A stretch of 64,000 bases of DNA. It comes from Zygaena filipendulae (Eukaryota > Arthropoda > Insecta > Lepidoptera > Zygaenidae). The DNA lies in contig OU015651.1 of assembly GCA_907165275.2 (NCBI GenBank), positions 12,050,501 to 12,114,500 on the forward strand, read 5' to 3'. Numbering within the stretch: the stretch's first letter is position 1; each line of letters starts with the position of its first letter. A program made the translations under genes and the position numbers. Under the pieces are notes generated by a model. That model did no database searches. It was given only the letters and a program-made list of their open reading frames with translations, and was not told the DNA's origin. Shown one piece after another: positions 52,544-63,881 of this stretch.

Positions 52544-52711
52544 ATGTCCGTAGACAAAAAGCTCGGAGCTCTTTACGATATATGTAAGTGGTCATCAAAC
52601 AACAGCTGGTGGGTCGGCAAAAAGAGAGTCGACAAAAAGCAACTTAATACGCTCGCGTTTTTGAAGCGTGCCGCTTTTGCACCGCCTTCTTACCGCTTAT
52701 TACTTACTTGA
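52544..52711 (+). CDS. Candidate very small gene, 55 residues, unknown function
   Basis: ATG, 55 codons and a TGA. An in-frame TAA lies 12 nt upstream, so the start is fixed. The peptide begins MSVDKKLGALYDICKW, continues SSNNSWWVGKKRVDKK, QLNTLAFLKRAAFAPP and ends SYRLLLT. It is basic with no signal peptide or membrane segment. VDKKLGALYDI and VDKKQLNTLAF look like an internal duplication, echoed in DNA (GTAGACAAAAAGC, GTCGACAAAAAGC). Dibasic sites KK, GKKR, KK and KR would suit peptide processing, but there is no secretion signal. TATA box, ATG, stop and AATAAA (52757-52762) are all present in 280 bp, so the unit is intronless. No family recognised. Confidence 0.4.
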   Translation: MSVDKKLGALYDICKWSSNNSWWVGKKRVDKKQLNTLAFLKRAAFAPPSYRLLLT

Positions 52712-52756
52712 TTAAAAATGCATCATATAATATATGCTTATGTTGTGTTTATATAA

Positions 52757-52762
52757 AATAAA
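52757..52762 (+). promoter_or_regulatory. Polyadenylation signal of the small gene
   Basis: AATAAA 46 nt after the TGA. Confidence 0.45.
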
Positions 52763-53929
52763 TCTCTAAATTAAAAACAAATCCTTAATTTTTTATCTAC
52801 GGAAAAGTCTTATCGTTTATCTACGTATTTTACAGAAATAACCAAAGTTTTCGGGGGGTACATCTCTATAATTTGAAAGGATTTCCTTTCCTTTCTTTAC
52901 TTTAGGTAAAAGTTTTATCTATTGCAAGAAAAATGATTAGATTTTTTGTATGTTTGTTTGTTTTTAATTCTAACGTATAAACTCAATAAAATATTTGACT
53001 GATTAAAAAATTCTTTCAGTGATAGAGAACTACAGTATCCCTGTGAGTGACTTTTTACAATTCATGCTCAGGGAATCCCGAAAATCACGCGGGTAAATAA
53101 TTATTCCCTTTCTGAGAAGAATTTCGGTAAAAAACCGACAAACGAAATGGTGCTTTTTTTCCCTCTCCAAAAATAGATTAATCACTCGTCGATCTTTTTA
53201 TGTTGTTTTATGCCTGCCGATACAGTGGGAGTATGTGTGAAAAATCACAAATTAGAGGTGGATTATTGCAGAAATTATGATAATAATAGGTATGTAAGTA
53301 TACGAGTGTTAGTTAGATGGTATGGGCACTGTGGCGCCAGCGGTTTGATTAATGAATGTTAGAATGGCACCCAAGTACCTAGGCCTACCTATTTTTCATA
53401 GGATAAAATATAAAAAGATATTAAAAAAAAAAAAATTTTGCTAATTATGAAACCGAATAACGATTAAAAAATGCCAAATATAATTTTGGCAATGCCTCCG
53501 AAACTATGTGTGTAGTGGTAGGCTTCTCCAATTCGTTATCGTATCAGCTGACAACGACCATGTACAAAGGATCTTTTATCCAGCTGGGGGCGCCGTGATA
53601 TACAACAGAGGCGCATGTAGGTCCTCTAAAGATGTCTACACTGAGCAAATAATCACTTGGTTTTGAGAGTCGGCACCATAGAGTAACTTATAAAATACTG
53701 GTCGGCACTCTCATAGATACTAATCGCTGAAATCTATGAAAGCATTTTGTGTCAACCTTAACCTTACCAACGTAAAACGCGGTCAGAGGGATTTGGTTAG
53801 GTAGGTATTCCAAAATTGGTGAGGAAGTTATTGCATAGATCCATAGTAACTTTTACTTCAAGGCAGTGTCGATGGGCTGGATGTCTATGCGAAAAAATCA
53901 CGTTCATATGTTGAATTGATTTATATAAA
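52763..53929. other. AT-rich spacer
   Basis: No gene recognised. 53500-53880 is less AT-rich unique sequence. Confidence 0.3.
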
Positions 53930-54124
53930 ACAAAGTTCAAAGCGACTGTGTGTCTGTCTTTCTGTTCGCGATAAACTTAAAAACTACTGGACGGATTTTC
54001 ATGCGGTTTTCACCAATAGATAGAGTGATTCACGAGGAAGGTTTGTATATGTATAGTTTATCCTGAAAATCCCGCGGGAACTCGGAAATTAGGTACCGCG
54101 GATGAAACCGAGAGGGGCAGCCAG
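53930..54124 (+). mobile_element. Helitron-like repeat
   Basis: ACAAAGTTCAAAGCGACTGT start, TCACCAATAGATAGAGTGAT, end GAGAGGGGCAGCCAG. Confidence 0.75.
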
Positions 54125-54564
54125 TAAGAAATGATCGAATAGCTTTCACCTTTATATCAGCATGCAGGTAGCTATTAAGTCGTTTATAATCAGCATGGTG
54201 CCTATAGTATGGTATTACCTACGAGCTACGTAGTAAGGATTAACTACTTTATTGTTTATATTACCTACGCACATTCGTATAAATAAGTTCGCTATAACAG
54301 CCTTTTACAAATATAAAAAAACTGCATTAATGCTTTGCACGCATCAGGTTCTTGCGGGACTTTTTTAATGCGCTGGCATTACGCACCGCACGGCCCCATA
54401 CATCACCTGCACTGGCACGAACTTGAAAAAAAAACACACAATATTCGTGCGAGGTACCAACCATTGAGTCAAATTCAAGTGTATTAGAACAAGAAATGTG
54501 TAGAGTGGGCAGTGGCCTTTGTTTATTAGTAAAGAATAAGTGGCATGGTTTTGATTCTATTTAC

Positions 54565-54660
54565 TTTACTGTGCCCCGCGGTTTTACCCGCGCGAGTTTC
54601 GGAATTCCCGCAGGAGCTATTTTTTCTAAAATAAAAGTAGCCTAAGTTACTCATAACATC
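54565..54660 (-). mobile_element. Truncated Helitron-like repeat
   Basis: CTGTGCCCCGCGGTTTTACC, GGAATTCCCGCAGGAGCT. Confidence 0.65.
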
Positions 54661-54870
54661 ACCAGTAATAACTCAAAACCAAAAAAATATATGGAAGTAC
54701 CGTATATACTCTCATATGCATTTAGTGAAAAGCCTTACAAATTGGAATTACAAACAGACACTTCAATTTTATTTATATGTATTATGTAGGTATAGATAGA
54801 TGTAGATGTAGGTAGGTATAGATTTATAGTATTTACTTAGGTGTTTTGAGTTGAGACATTGATCTAAAGA

Positions 54871-54994
54871 CCGTAATTCAAAGTCGTTTTAATGATTACT
54901 TAATTTTAAGTCAGCATTTAACTAAATTTAACTCAATTAGTTAATTGCCAATTAACATTAATTTAATGAATGCCTCAGAGTGCGGCCGTCAGTG
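54871..54994. mobile_element. Foldback element, family F, partial
   Basis: CAAAGTCGTTTTAATGATTA, AATTAACATTAATTTAATGA and CTCAGAGTGCGGCCGTCAGT recur in the hunchback 3' foldback at 61857-62110. Confidence 0.65.
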
Positions 54995-55530
54995 TATTGA
55001 AACTTGGCAATTGCTAGAAAAATAAAAATTGTAATAAGAAAATTTATTTTTAATGAAATTATTTTGTAAAAGCGATTCCACGACAGTCCTGTGCCATCGA
55101 GTTAGATAACTTACCTTTCCGTACCTACATTATTTACCTCTTGTGCATAGTTAAACCGAAATTCTTTTTATTGCGATCTCTCCTTTTTTTTTATAAAAAA
55201 ATCGTGATTCATATGAAAACTGCAACATCCGCTGGGATTTGGGTCAGACGACGATTGTTGCATTCTACTTAAAAGATCAATGGCATATTCTGGATAGGTA
55301 CCTACCTACATATGAATATAAGTAAGTAGGTAAGTATGCAAAAAATACAAAACTCATCTAATTTCTATGTCGCAGAAAAATTGTACCTATGATACGTTTG
55401 TTTACCTACCAACGATCGGCAATACTTAATGCTCAGGTTAAAAAATATTAGGTTAGGTTTAATCACACCCTCACAAAGTACCTAAAACTAGTAATAAAAC
55501 TCATTGCGATAATTCGGATTATATAGCGTA

Positions 55531-55725
55531 CTAGCTGCGCCCCGCGGTTTCACCCGCGTGAGTTTCGGAATTCCCGCAGGAACTCCCTTTAGGGGGATGA
55601 AAAATAGATATTGTCCGATTCTCAGACATACTGAATATGCATACAAAATTTCATAAAAATCGGTCAAGCCGTTTCGGAGGAGTATGGGAACGAACATTGT
55701 GACACGAGAATTTTATATATTAGAT
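55531..55725 (-). mobile_element. Helitron-like repeat, young subfamily
   Basis: Near-identical to 38512-38705 throughout, for example ATTCTCAGACATACTGAATA. Confidence 0.85.
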
Positions 55726-55947
55726 ATAGCTTCACGCTAACCAAAAAATGTAATGCAATTTTAAAAGACAATTTACCTACTCCTATAACTGGCATATCGA
55801 AATGAAACTTTGTGTGTGTGGTAGATATCAGTAGCGAACTATAGATACATACAAAGTTTGATTCAGTTTAGTTCATGATGGAGCCGGACGACGACGTTAA
55901 ACGACGCGACCCCATCGAGTCCTGGGACTCGCTTGATTGGTCTTGAT

Positions 55948-56472
55948 TATAGTTGTAAGGTCGGTTTAAAACGAATCAAACCATGCCGTTTAAAACCAAA
56001 ATTTTGGTTTAAAACCGTTTAAAACGGTATTTTACGGTTTTTATGATTAGAAACAGTGTTTTTTTAATATGAACTCAGAATGCATTAGATTATCGAATTC
56101 GCCATGCAACGGAGTACCAAACTGTGTATTTTCATGTTTGTTAGATTTTTTACTAATAATTAATATTAGTGAAAAGTAATGAAAAAATGCCTTTTTCACT
56201 TTTTACTTAAGAATTAGCGCTCAAAACGCAAAAAGTTAAAAAACTTCAAAAAATAATAATGATTATATATATTAACTCTTTTCAACAAATAAAACCATTA
56301 AAGTAACTAGCTTGTAAAATATTGCACGTTATTTTATGCCTTTACAATTCTAAATACATAACTCTCTTTTGTCTCCGCAGTCGGGTATTACACCGTTTAA
56401 AACGGTGGCTTTCGGGTTGCAAACGGTGCGTTTCAGTTTTAAACGTTTTAAACTGGTTTTTTTACAACTATA
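55948..56472. mobile_element. hAT-type MITE, 525 bp, perfect target duplication
   Basis: Terminal TATAGTTGTAA and the inverse TTACAACTATA, flanked by identical 8-bp GTCTTGAT. The subterminal GTTTAAAACG motifs are repeated in both orientations. Confidence 0.88.
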
Positions 56473-56546
56473 GTCTTGATAAGAACTCTGGTCCTAGACG
56501 ATTACTGTTTAGTTCAGTTAACTTTTTAAGCGTGTATATTTTATTT

Positions 56547-56818
56547 GGCGACCCGATTGGCGCAGAGGTCGCCATGCCTACCCGCTAATCAAGGGGATCC
56601 GGGTTCAATTCCCGGTGGAGGTGGACTTTGTGTGATGAACACAGGGTTCCATTTTCCAGTCTGGGTGTGTTTATATATCTATAGTATAATATATAAGTAA
56701 TTCTATGTACTATATCCCACGTTTCTTTGGTTTCCTCGACACAAGCTAATAAGAGCTTACTGTGGGATCAAGTAGATCTGTGTGTTGTGATGTGGCTTAT
56801 TATTTATTATTATTATTT
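56547..56818 (+). mobile_element. tRNA-derived SINE, near full length
   Basis: Box A-like TTGGCGCAGAGG (56557-56568), box B GGGTTCAATTCCC (56601-56613), body GTGTGATGAACACAGGG, LINE-like tail ending in (TTA)n. Confidence 0.75.
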
Positions 56819-58301
56819 AAAATATTTGAACTTATTATTTTAGATCTTTATAAAGGTATTTCACAAAAACCTTTTGGGCTTGCGGGAAAAAACCTTACGA
56901 TTTTGACACCCTTTCGGTTTGGTGCTCCATCTCCTACTATAACCTGGTTTTATTTGGATTAATATAAAAATGACACTGTTAATACAATATTTTACGGATA
57001 ATAATCAAGGTAGCTACTATAGGTAGATATAGATTATAGATAGGAAAGTCTGTTCGTTAAATTATTTATTGTATTTTTAATATGTAAGGAAAAAGTAAAT
57101 TAATTAAAATCAAATAGATAAGCGACTAAAAAATCTACATCCGTCACAAGGCTTTCCACCTTTTTTTGGAAAAAATAAGTAAGTATAGTACTTTTTCGAA
57201 AAAAGATGCAAAAATATAGTACTTTTGGGAAATGCAGGGAAAAAAAATAGTACCTACATATTTATTTTTAAACATTACCTATGTATTGGGCCAGTATTGG
57301 GCAGCATTCATCTACAAATTATTGCTAGTTTGAGTGTTGACGTTTTGTTGCCGCGTATACGGGTTTCGTTCCGAAATTCCCGTTCCCGACCAGTTACAGT
57401 TAACATAAAAAAGCGCGACAGTTAAATTAGCGACAAACATATATACTTATAGCATTTTTCGTACTATATTTATATTTTTCTATAATATATATTACAATTG
57501 ACTGAAGTACAGTACGATACTATATAATATAGTACGGGTGGCAACCCTAGCCGTAACACAAATATAGTACATATTATTTTTGGTTTTGAACCACAGACAT
57601 ATTTGAACACTGACCGAAATTTAATTTGCCAGAGCAACAGTCTCCGAGTTGTGTAGCACATTTATAGAGGAAGGCTATAGGCTATATTATAACATCACGC
57701 TACAACCAATAGGAGCGGAGCAGCAATGAAAAATGTTGCAAACACGGGATTTTTTTTTCTTTTAAACTATTAGCTGTGGAATACCTATGGGTATTTTAGT
57801 AGGTTTTCTCCTCAAGTTAACTTGGGTGAAACCGCAGGCCACGTTATTTATATTAACGTAGGTATACATTTTAAAATAGGTACTTCTGCAGCTTTTTAAA
57901 AGTAAAAGTTAGTAAAAGAAACTGCCAGAAATATCGTGAAAAGTATTTAACCTATTTTACGTAAAGGACGTTTAATTTCTTATAATAGGAAGGTATGTCT
58001 AGAAAATATAATAGGTACCAAATTACACATTACTTAAAAAGAAATATATAGAAGATATTTTTATAGTAAGTTGTGTAAAGGAGAGACAGCGCCTACTTAC
58101 CTACTTAAATATTTTTTTAACCTATTGACGTCGAAGATGGGAAACAATATAAAAAAATATCTAAGTATGCGGTGACATACAGAAACGTAAAGTTCCCAAC
58201 GACAGGCGATTTATAAATATTCATATTGAGTTTTTAACCGTAACGAGGACAAAATAAGCATTGTTCGGTAAAAAATGGCGGCACTTAAATAGTAAATTAA
58301 C
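56819..58301. other. AT-rich spacer
   Basis: No gene recognised. A decayed Helitron-like end lies at 57768-57850. 57130-57560 repeats ATAGTAC-containing motifs. Confidence 0.35.
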
Positions 58302-58423
58302 ATGTTCCAAACAATAGAATATGGATATTTTTATCTCAAAAACAAGCTAGTTGACGCCAACGAATATCTAGCTGCAGAGGTGACAAAAGTTATCGAATCA
58401 TTTTGGAAAAGCCGAAGATTAAG
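58302..58423 (+). CDS. Orphan first-exon-like ORF with consensus donor
   Basis: ATG with an upstream in-frame TAA, then 40 codons: MFQTIEYGYFYLKNKLVDAN, EYLAAEVTKVIESFWKSRRL. It then meets AAG before GTGAGTAC, a near-perfect donor in phase 2. The composition is that of a helical soluble protein. A tiny upstream ORF (MAALK) precedes it. No following exon was found in the 5.5 kb to the right that fits phase 2. The gene may have a long intron, perhaps passing hunchback on the other strand, or be a relic. Family not recognised. Confidence 0.4.
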
Positions 58424-58517
58424 GTGAGTACATAAGTTTTAGATAGGTAGGTATACGAGTACCTAAATAGGTCGGTGGTATGCAACCAACTCGGTTGATA
58501 TGTCGCAGTCAACAGTG

Positions 58518-58778
58518 CAGGGGCCCGTATTCACTATATAATACCTATATATAGTATCTAGTATATATTATTACTCTGAGCTATGACTATAACACGTCAC
58601 GTTAAGACAACGAGCCACAAAAATGGCTTTTCCCTGGCTAAAAAATACATTTACAACATATGTTATGGTACACAGAATATTAATTTCTAATATTTTTGCA
58701 TTTTTAGCGTTTGGGATTGTATTTAGGGACGCGCGTTATGGACAAGAAATGTTGTTGGTCATAGTGAATAGGGGCCCT
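58518..58778. mobile_element. MITE with CAGGGGCCC ends
   Basis: CAGGGGCCCGTATTCACTAT and its inverse ATAGTGAATAGGGGCCCTG. It lies just after the orphan exon; a half copy is at about 9169. Confidence 0.8.
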
Positions 58779-59689
58779 GGTATAATGTAGGTACATTTTA
58801 CATTAATAGTAACGCTGAGAAAAGTAAAACATAAATACAAAAGTATTTGCGGTTTGCGGTTAGATAAGTATGAACTGTGACCACAAGGAGTCAAGTAGTA
58901 GCGCATTTCCGAGGCGCTAGCTATCAATACGCGTTTTCGGTTACTGGCATTATACGAAATTCCGGCTGTTTGAAAAACGGAAGGATTACATAAACAACAG
59001 ATACATAGTAGTAGCTTATTCAAAGTGTTGTTATGCTTCTATAGAGACTAGAACTACCTACATGATCGGTTTTTTCTGACAGCTGTGATTTGAAGCCCTC
59101 GAGATTAGAGGAGATGAAAACTTACCTCCTCTAAAACCATAGTCGTTTATTTTAGGCGAAATTATGTACAAATGTCTAGCAAAAAATCATATAAATATTT
59201 ATTAAAATTTCTCAAAGTATTATATCTTTCAGGACATCAAATGACCGGGTGTAGAGACCTATGAGATAATAATTATAAATTATAAAAAAATAATTATAAA
59301 ACGAGTTCTTGATTCTGTTGGTTGAATTGTCAATTTTTTATTTATTTATTTATTTGAAGCGAAAACGAATTGCCACTTCTGCTCTAGAGCAGCTTTTTAA
59401 ACAACATGGTTCTTGATCTGGTGCCGGAAAGAAGATGTGTTTCCTTTGTCTTCTGTCGTCAGTTTTTGAGAATAAAAAATATTTGCAACGGGTTAAATTT
59501 TCAATTCTTTTGTTGTTTAGATCTTTTATCTGTCACAAGTGAACGAGTATTTGTCACGCTTTCCGTCAGATTCTATATCTTACTCACAGCTATAGTTCAC
59601 GTTTAAGTGACAACAAGTGTTAGGTAGGTACCTATAGGTATCTATGTAATTAACACATTTGAACGTTAAAAAACGCATTTAATTAAAAG
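58779..59689. other. AT-rich spacer
   Basis: No gene or repeat recognised. Confidence 0.3.
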
Positions 59690-59860
59690 TTTGGAGTTCC
59701 TGCGGGAATTTCGAAACTCACGCAGCTAGGTAAATCTCCGAAACAGTTGCACCGATTTTGACAGGACTTTCACTGCTGTTATAAGGAGTAAATTAGGCTA
59801 GTTTGGAGTTCCTGTAGGAATTCCGAAACTCACGCGGGTGAAACCGCGGGACACAGCTAG
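59690..59860 (+). mobile_element. Two partial Helitron-like ends
   Basis: Two blocks GGAGTTCCTGCGGGAATTTC and GGAGTTCCTGTAGGAATTCC, the second completing GGGACACAGCTAG. Confidence 0.65.
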
Positions 59861-60484
59861 TGAAAAATAAAGCCAAGTATCTAATAATTTTAATCTACAA
59901 ATTTAGATTAGGTACATTTTTGTTTTTTCATTAAATTTTTTTCGAATGGGTTATGATATTTTCGTTGTTCCAAAGAGTGAAAAATTATAATTTTTTCCCA
60001 CAATTATGGTAGGGTGGGGTTTTGTATACATATACATATAAGTCCTTCGATACGAATGGGAAAATTTTAGTTTATTACCACACAGCTATTCTGAAGCATT
60101 TTGTACGTATGAGTAAGTACGTAGGTATATAGGTAAGTAACTTCATTAAAATTTACCTTTTGTAATAATAATTGTGAGTGATATATGATAAGTCATTCGT
60201 AAATAGCGAATTTTATGGAATAATACAAATTCAAATGAGGTAAATCATTACATTTTTATTTAGATATTAATGTTTATAATGTTTTCGCACACATACAATT
60301 TATATATTATATAATAAGGATTACACAAAGTGGCAATAACGTTACACAATTAAAAACCGCCATCATTATTGTATAAATAAATAAATCTATTTACCCGTTG
60401 TCATGTTTACTTTGATACATATATGCAGATAGATAGGAATTAGGTACACATATGTAATAAAAAAATAAAGCATTCAAGGAAAAC
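59861..60484. other. AT-rich spacer
   Basis: Nothing recognised. Confidence 0.3.
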
Positions 60485-60724
60485 TGGATATTGATAAGCA
60501 ATAGTGTGTTAACCCACACTGAATAAATTTTGAAAAAATCGTGTTTTAAAATTATAGCGTCATTTTGTGTCAACATTTTTTTATGTTCAAAATATTGTTA
60601 CATGTACTTACCTATTTAAACAATGTAAAAAAGTAAACACACAATTAAAAAAAGCTCTATAACTAGCGGTCTGTATTAATAACTTAATTTTGTGGGTTAA
60701 AATGTTATTGCTTATCGGCGTTCA
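60485..60724. mobile_element. MITE family C
   Basis: TGGATATTGATAAGCAATAG left, inverse of TGAACGCCGATAAGCAATAA right, GTTAACCCACA inside. Confidence 0.75.
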
Positions 60725-61087
60725 ATTAAGAAACTATTGATTAAAATTTTCTCATTATAATAATAATAATAACATTAACATCATAACATGCAGATGCTGG
60801 CACAAACCTTGGCTACCCGTATCCATGTTTGCAATTGTGTGTAGAATTTCAATAAGCTTAACACGAATTAGATAGGTTAAGTCGCTCAACATTGTTAATT
60901 GGTACCAGATAATACTTTTGTATCAATAAATGATTAATACATGTAACTTAGTGCTAAAAAAACAAATATAAGTTTAACATACCGCTGTGGTAGGTATGTT
61001 AAAAGGTATCTGGGCATACATAAAAAAAAAATGAAATACAATCTAGAATTGAATAAATAATATAAAATCTCTATTGTTCTCATAAAT

Positions 61088-61111
61088 TTGTACATTTTTA
61101 ATTTATTTACA
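61088..61111 (-). promoter_or_regulatory. Candidate Pumilio site pair in hunchback 3' UTR
   Basis: On the mRNA strand TGTAAATA, eight nt, then TGTACAAA. The first matches UGUANAUA. Confidence 0.35.
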
Positions 61112-61248
61112 CATCATTATAATCTAGTCCCGAACTCCTAAAATTATTTAAAAGTAAATTACGATAGAAATTATGTTATATTTAGGTACCTAGTTATTAA
61201 TTAATTATTATGACTAATAGGTAACATTAACCGTTGCTTTTAATTTAT

Positions 61249-61256
61249 TATGTACA
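61249..61256 (-). promoter_or_regulatory. Candidate Pumilio site in hunchback 3' UTR
   Basis: TGTACATA on the mRNA strand, preceded by AAAGTTA. Matches UGUANAUA, the Pumilio core of Nanos response elements. Confidence 0.35.
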
Positions 61257-61856
61257 TAACTTTTCTATTTAAAACAAATTGTTCTTACATAAATCTTATT
61301 CATCTTACACGTAGGGTATTTGTACTTGCAGTTTATATAATATTTAAAATACATTTAGTTATTCCTTATAGCTGTAAACATCCTACAGAATCGATATGGC
61401 CAACATGATGCGGTCAAATAACCTAATTCACAATTTTCAGAGACTGCAAGAAATATTATTTATTGTTAGTAGATAGTTAGGTACCGCGATATTTAAATTT
61501 AAATAAGAGTACAGGTTTTTCCTATCAAATAACTCAACTTAAAATTACAATCTTAAACTAATATAAGCATAATTTTAGTATAAAATACCAATACGAGTAT
61601 AACTTTTTTAAAACCGCTGTCATTAAAAAACACGTAATCACTACCTTAACAATAGTTACTGGGAACTTTGAATAATTAGATATACGTATGTTTTATCCCA
61701 CGGATTTATTTAGTCTTTCTTTGGTCATATAAAATCAAAATAAATTAAAAGTTCACAATCCTGTACTTTCACTAAGCGATTTCCTTTGATACTTTCCTAC
61801 GTACAAGAGTAGACAGAAAGCTTAGTGTTCTTTTTATTAAAATTATACCTAGACTA

Positions 61857-62110
61857 ACGGCCTGCACACTCAGAGTCGTTTTAATAATTACGCACTTATT
61901 TTTAAGTAAAGATTTTAAAAACAAAACTGCCGCAATCAGAGACGTTCAGTAAATTAATGTTATTTGGCATTCAATGAGATGTAACTTAATTAGTTAAATG
62001 CCAACTAACATTAATTTATTAAACTTGTCTGATTGCGGCAGTTTTGTTTTAAAAATCTATACTTAACTAAGTAATCATTAAAGTCGACTCTGAGTGCGGC
62101 GGTGAGTGCA
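61857..62110. mobile_element. Foldback element, family F, just after the hunchback stop
   Basis: About 250 bp, near-complete palindrome. Outer arms CACTCAGAGTCGTTTTAAT and inverse TTAAAGTCGACTCTGAGTGC. Inner arms AAACAAAACTGCCGCAATCA and inverse TGATTGCGGCAGTTTTGTTT. A relative is at 54871-54994. Confidence 0.8.
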
Positions 62111-62180
62111 TGGTTTGAGTCTTTCTTTTTAGAGATAACACCACAGCTGACTAGGGATTTTGGACGGCGTCCGTAAGTAG

Positions 62181-63881
62181 CTAAGCGTGTTCGGCTCGAC
62201 CCAAATGTATGAAGAATGCCACGCGGTCCGCGCTGCGTTCACCGCACTTATTGCACATGAAAGGGTCGTTGAATCCGTGAAAACCCATGTGGATCAAGTG
62301 CATTGCCTGGTGAGTGAATGTGATCTCGCAGTGCGGGCAGCTAAACGACTCTTGGGTAACTGTTGTATTAGTAGAAGTTGAGGCTTCCGACTCAGCATCC
62401 GAGGGCTCCTCACGCCTTTCCTCTTCATGTTGAAGCCGCAGCATGGAGGTTTGCAGTTTAAAAGCAGGCCCCTTCCTTCTATTCTTGGTAGTAGTTGGCG
62501 TTGAAGGAGCGGGGTTCTCGACAGGCGGTGGTGTTCGATTTTCACCAGTTTTTGTGTTCGTTAGATCTAAAGCAGCTTCCAACTTTGTTTCAGCAGTGGT
62601 GTTCTGTGGTCTCATCGGTGAACTTATCGGAGATCGGATAGAAGCAGGACTGGAATTATTAGAACGTTCAACAAATGTCGGCTGGTGATCCATTGCAACG
62701 GGAGATTGCCGATTTTCTAAAGGTGCCTCAGATGGTCTTGGCGATATTGTCGCTTCGTAATTATTTTGCGGTGGAAATAGGAAAGCATGAGGTAGAATAG
62801 GTGGTAGATACGGCAAGTTTTGAGAAAAGTGATTCGCAAATAAGGAATGAGATGGATGCATAGGTCGGGAATTATTATTATTTGTGCTCATCATATGCTC
62901 CTCCAATATTTTGGAGATTGGCTTCTGTTTAGGACCGCGTCGAGTTCCGTAAACATCGATGATTGGCAACGGGTTGGGTGTGCCGTCCAAGTTTAACACC
63001 ATAGCTGGTTTGTGTTGGTACTTTCGCAGGTGCAATTTCAATGAATGACAGTATTTGGTTGCATAGTTACAATCGGCACATCTGTACTGGTAAATGTTGG
63101 AATGTGATTTAAGATGAGAATTGAGCATCGACTTGTTGACGCAAGAGTACGAGCACCGATCACAACTGAACGGTTTCGAGCCCGAGTGGTTCCTCATATG
63201 ATATTCCAAATGATGTTTGTATTCAGTTACAAAAGGACATTTTTTGCAGCATAACATCTTTTCGGGTTTTATATGTGCCCTGCTATGCTCCCAGAATTCT
63301 AGCTTTGTTACACACACAAATTCACATTGTTTACATTTGAAAGTTTTCACTTTTCCATGTGAATTGACAGCTGGTACCCTGAAGCCAGGTTCATCTTCAA
63401 AATCATCTTCGAGTCCCGAACCGTCATTAGCATCGTCACAGTCTTTTGTTCCGTTGGAGTTCCCATCGAAGCCAGAGTCGTGGAAACCTTCGAAGGTTTT
63501 TCTTTCGCGATCCCTTTCAGGGGATGAGGGCGATCGTGCTGGCGATTTTGGTGGTGTTGCATCCGCTCGTACCAAAGGTGTTGATACGTGGGCGGAGGGA
63601 AACTTAGGTGACTGATGGTCAAAACCGGGGGGCGTGAGCATACTGTACGGTATTCCGTTACGGATCGATTCTAAATGCATCGCGAGGTTTGCTTTTGCTT
63701 TGAGGTCATTAGTAGACATGTTATTGAAGAAAGTTGCTGAGTCTCCCGCGCTGCCAACACTGCCAGGAGAATTGTTGTTCGAGCCTTTATTTGAACTAGA
63801 CGGAGATGCACTTTGAAAACCCTCTGAGTAGAAGCTGCTTCGGTCGTTTGCAAAACTTCCCTCTTCGACTGGCTCCGTTTT
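62181..63881 (-). CDS. hb: Hunchback, last coding exon (partial gene)
   Basis: The minus frame is open from acceptor TTTTTTTGTAG at 63881 to the TAA at 62181, giving 566 residues. It starts [20 protein letters not shown]; the initiator ATG lies in an exon beyond the right edge. Four central C2H2 fingers follow one another ([80 protein letters not shown]). The conserved box [19 protein letters not shown] comes next. A low-complexity Pro/Ser/Thr region leads to the two C-terminal fingers ([40 protein letters not shown]) used for dimerisation. This is diagnostic of Hunchback, the nuclear gap-gene transcription factor that patterns the anterior embryo and times neuroblast identity. The coding start inside this exon (ATG at 63719) is not the true start. 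Confidence 0.95.
   Translation of the reverse strand, partial: KTEPVEEGSFANDRSSFYSEGFQSASPSSSNKGSNNNSPGSVGSAGDSATFFNNMSTNDLKAKANLAMHLESIRNGIPYSMLTPPGFDHQSPKFPSAHVSTPLVRADATPPKSPARSPSSPERDRERKTFEGFHDSGFDGNSNGTKDCDDANDGSGLEDDFEDEPGFRVPAVNSHGKVKTFKCKQCEFVCVTKLEFWEHSRAHIKPEKMLCCKKCPFVTEYKHHLEYHMRNHSGSKPFSCDRCSYSCVNKSMLNSHLKSHSNIYQYRCADCNYATKYCHSLKLHLRKYQHKPAMVLNLDGTPNPLPIIDVYGTRRGPKQKPISKILEEHMMSTNNNNSRPMHPSHSLFANHFSQNLPYLPPILPHAFLFPPQNNYEATISPRPSEAPLENRQSPVAMDHQPTFVERSNNSSPASIRSPISSPMRPQNTTAETKLEAALDLTNTKTGENRTPPPVENPAPSTPTTTKNRRKGPAFKLQTSMLRLQHEEERREEPSDAESEASTSTNTTVTQESFSCPHCEITFTHQAMHLIHMGFHGFNDPFMCNKCGERSADRVAFFIHLGRAEHA

Larger units (their letters stand above)
60725..61856 (-). other. hb: Hunchback downstream region, probably part of its 3' UTR
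   Basis: AT-rich unique sequence downstream of the hunchback stop. On the coding strand it has TGTACATA (61249-61256), TGTAAATA (61104-61111) and TGTACAAA (61088-61095), matching or resembling Pumilio sites. The 3' end of the mRNA was not fixed. Confidence 0.4.

Noticed and set aside
63347..63622. Other frames overlapping hunchback (also 62294-62545, 63217-63615)
   Set aside because: Shadows of the zinc-finger reading frame.
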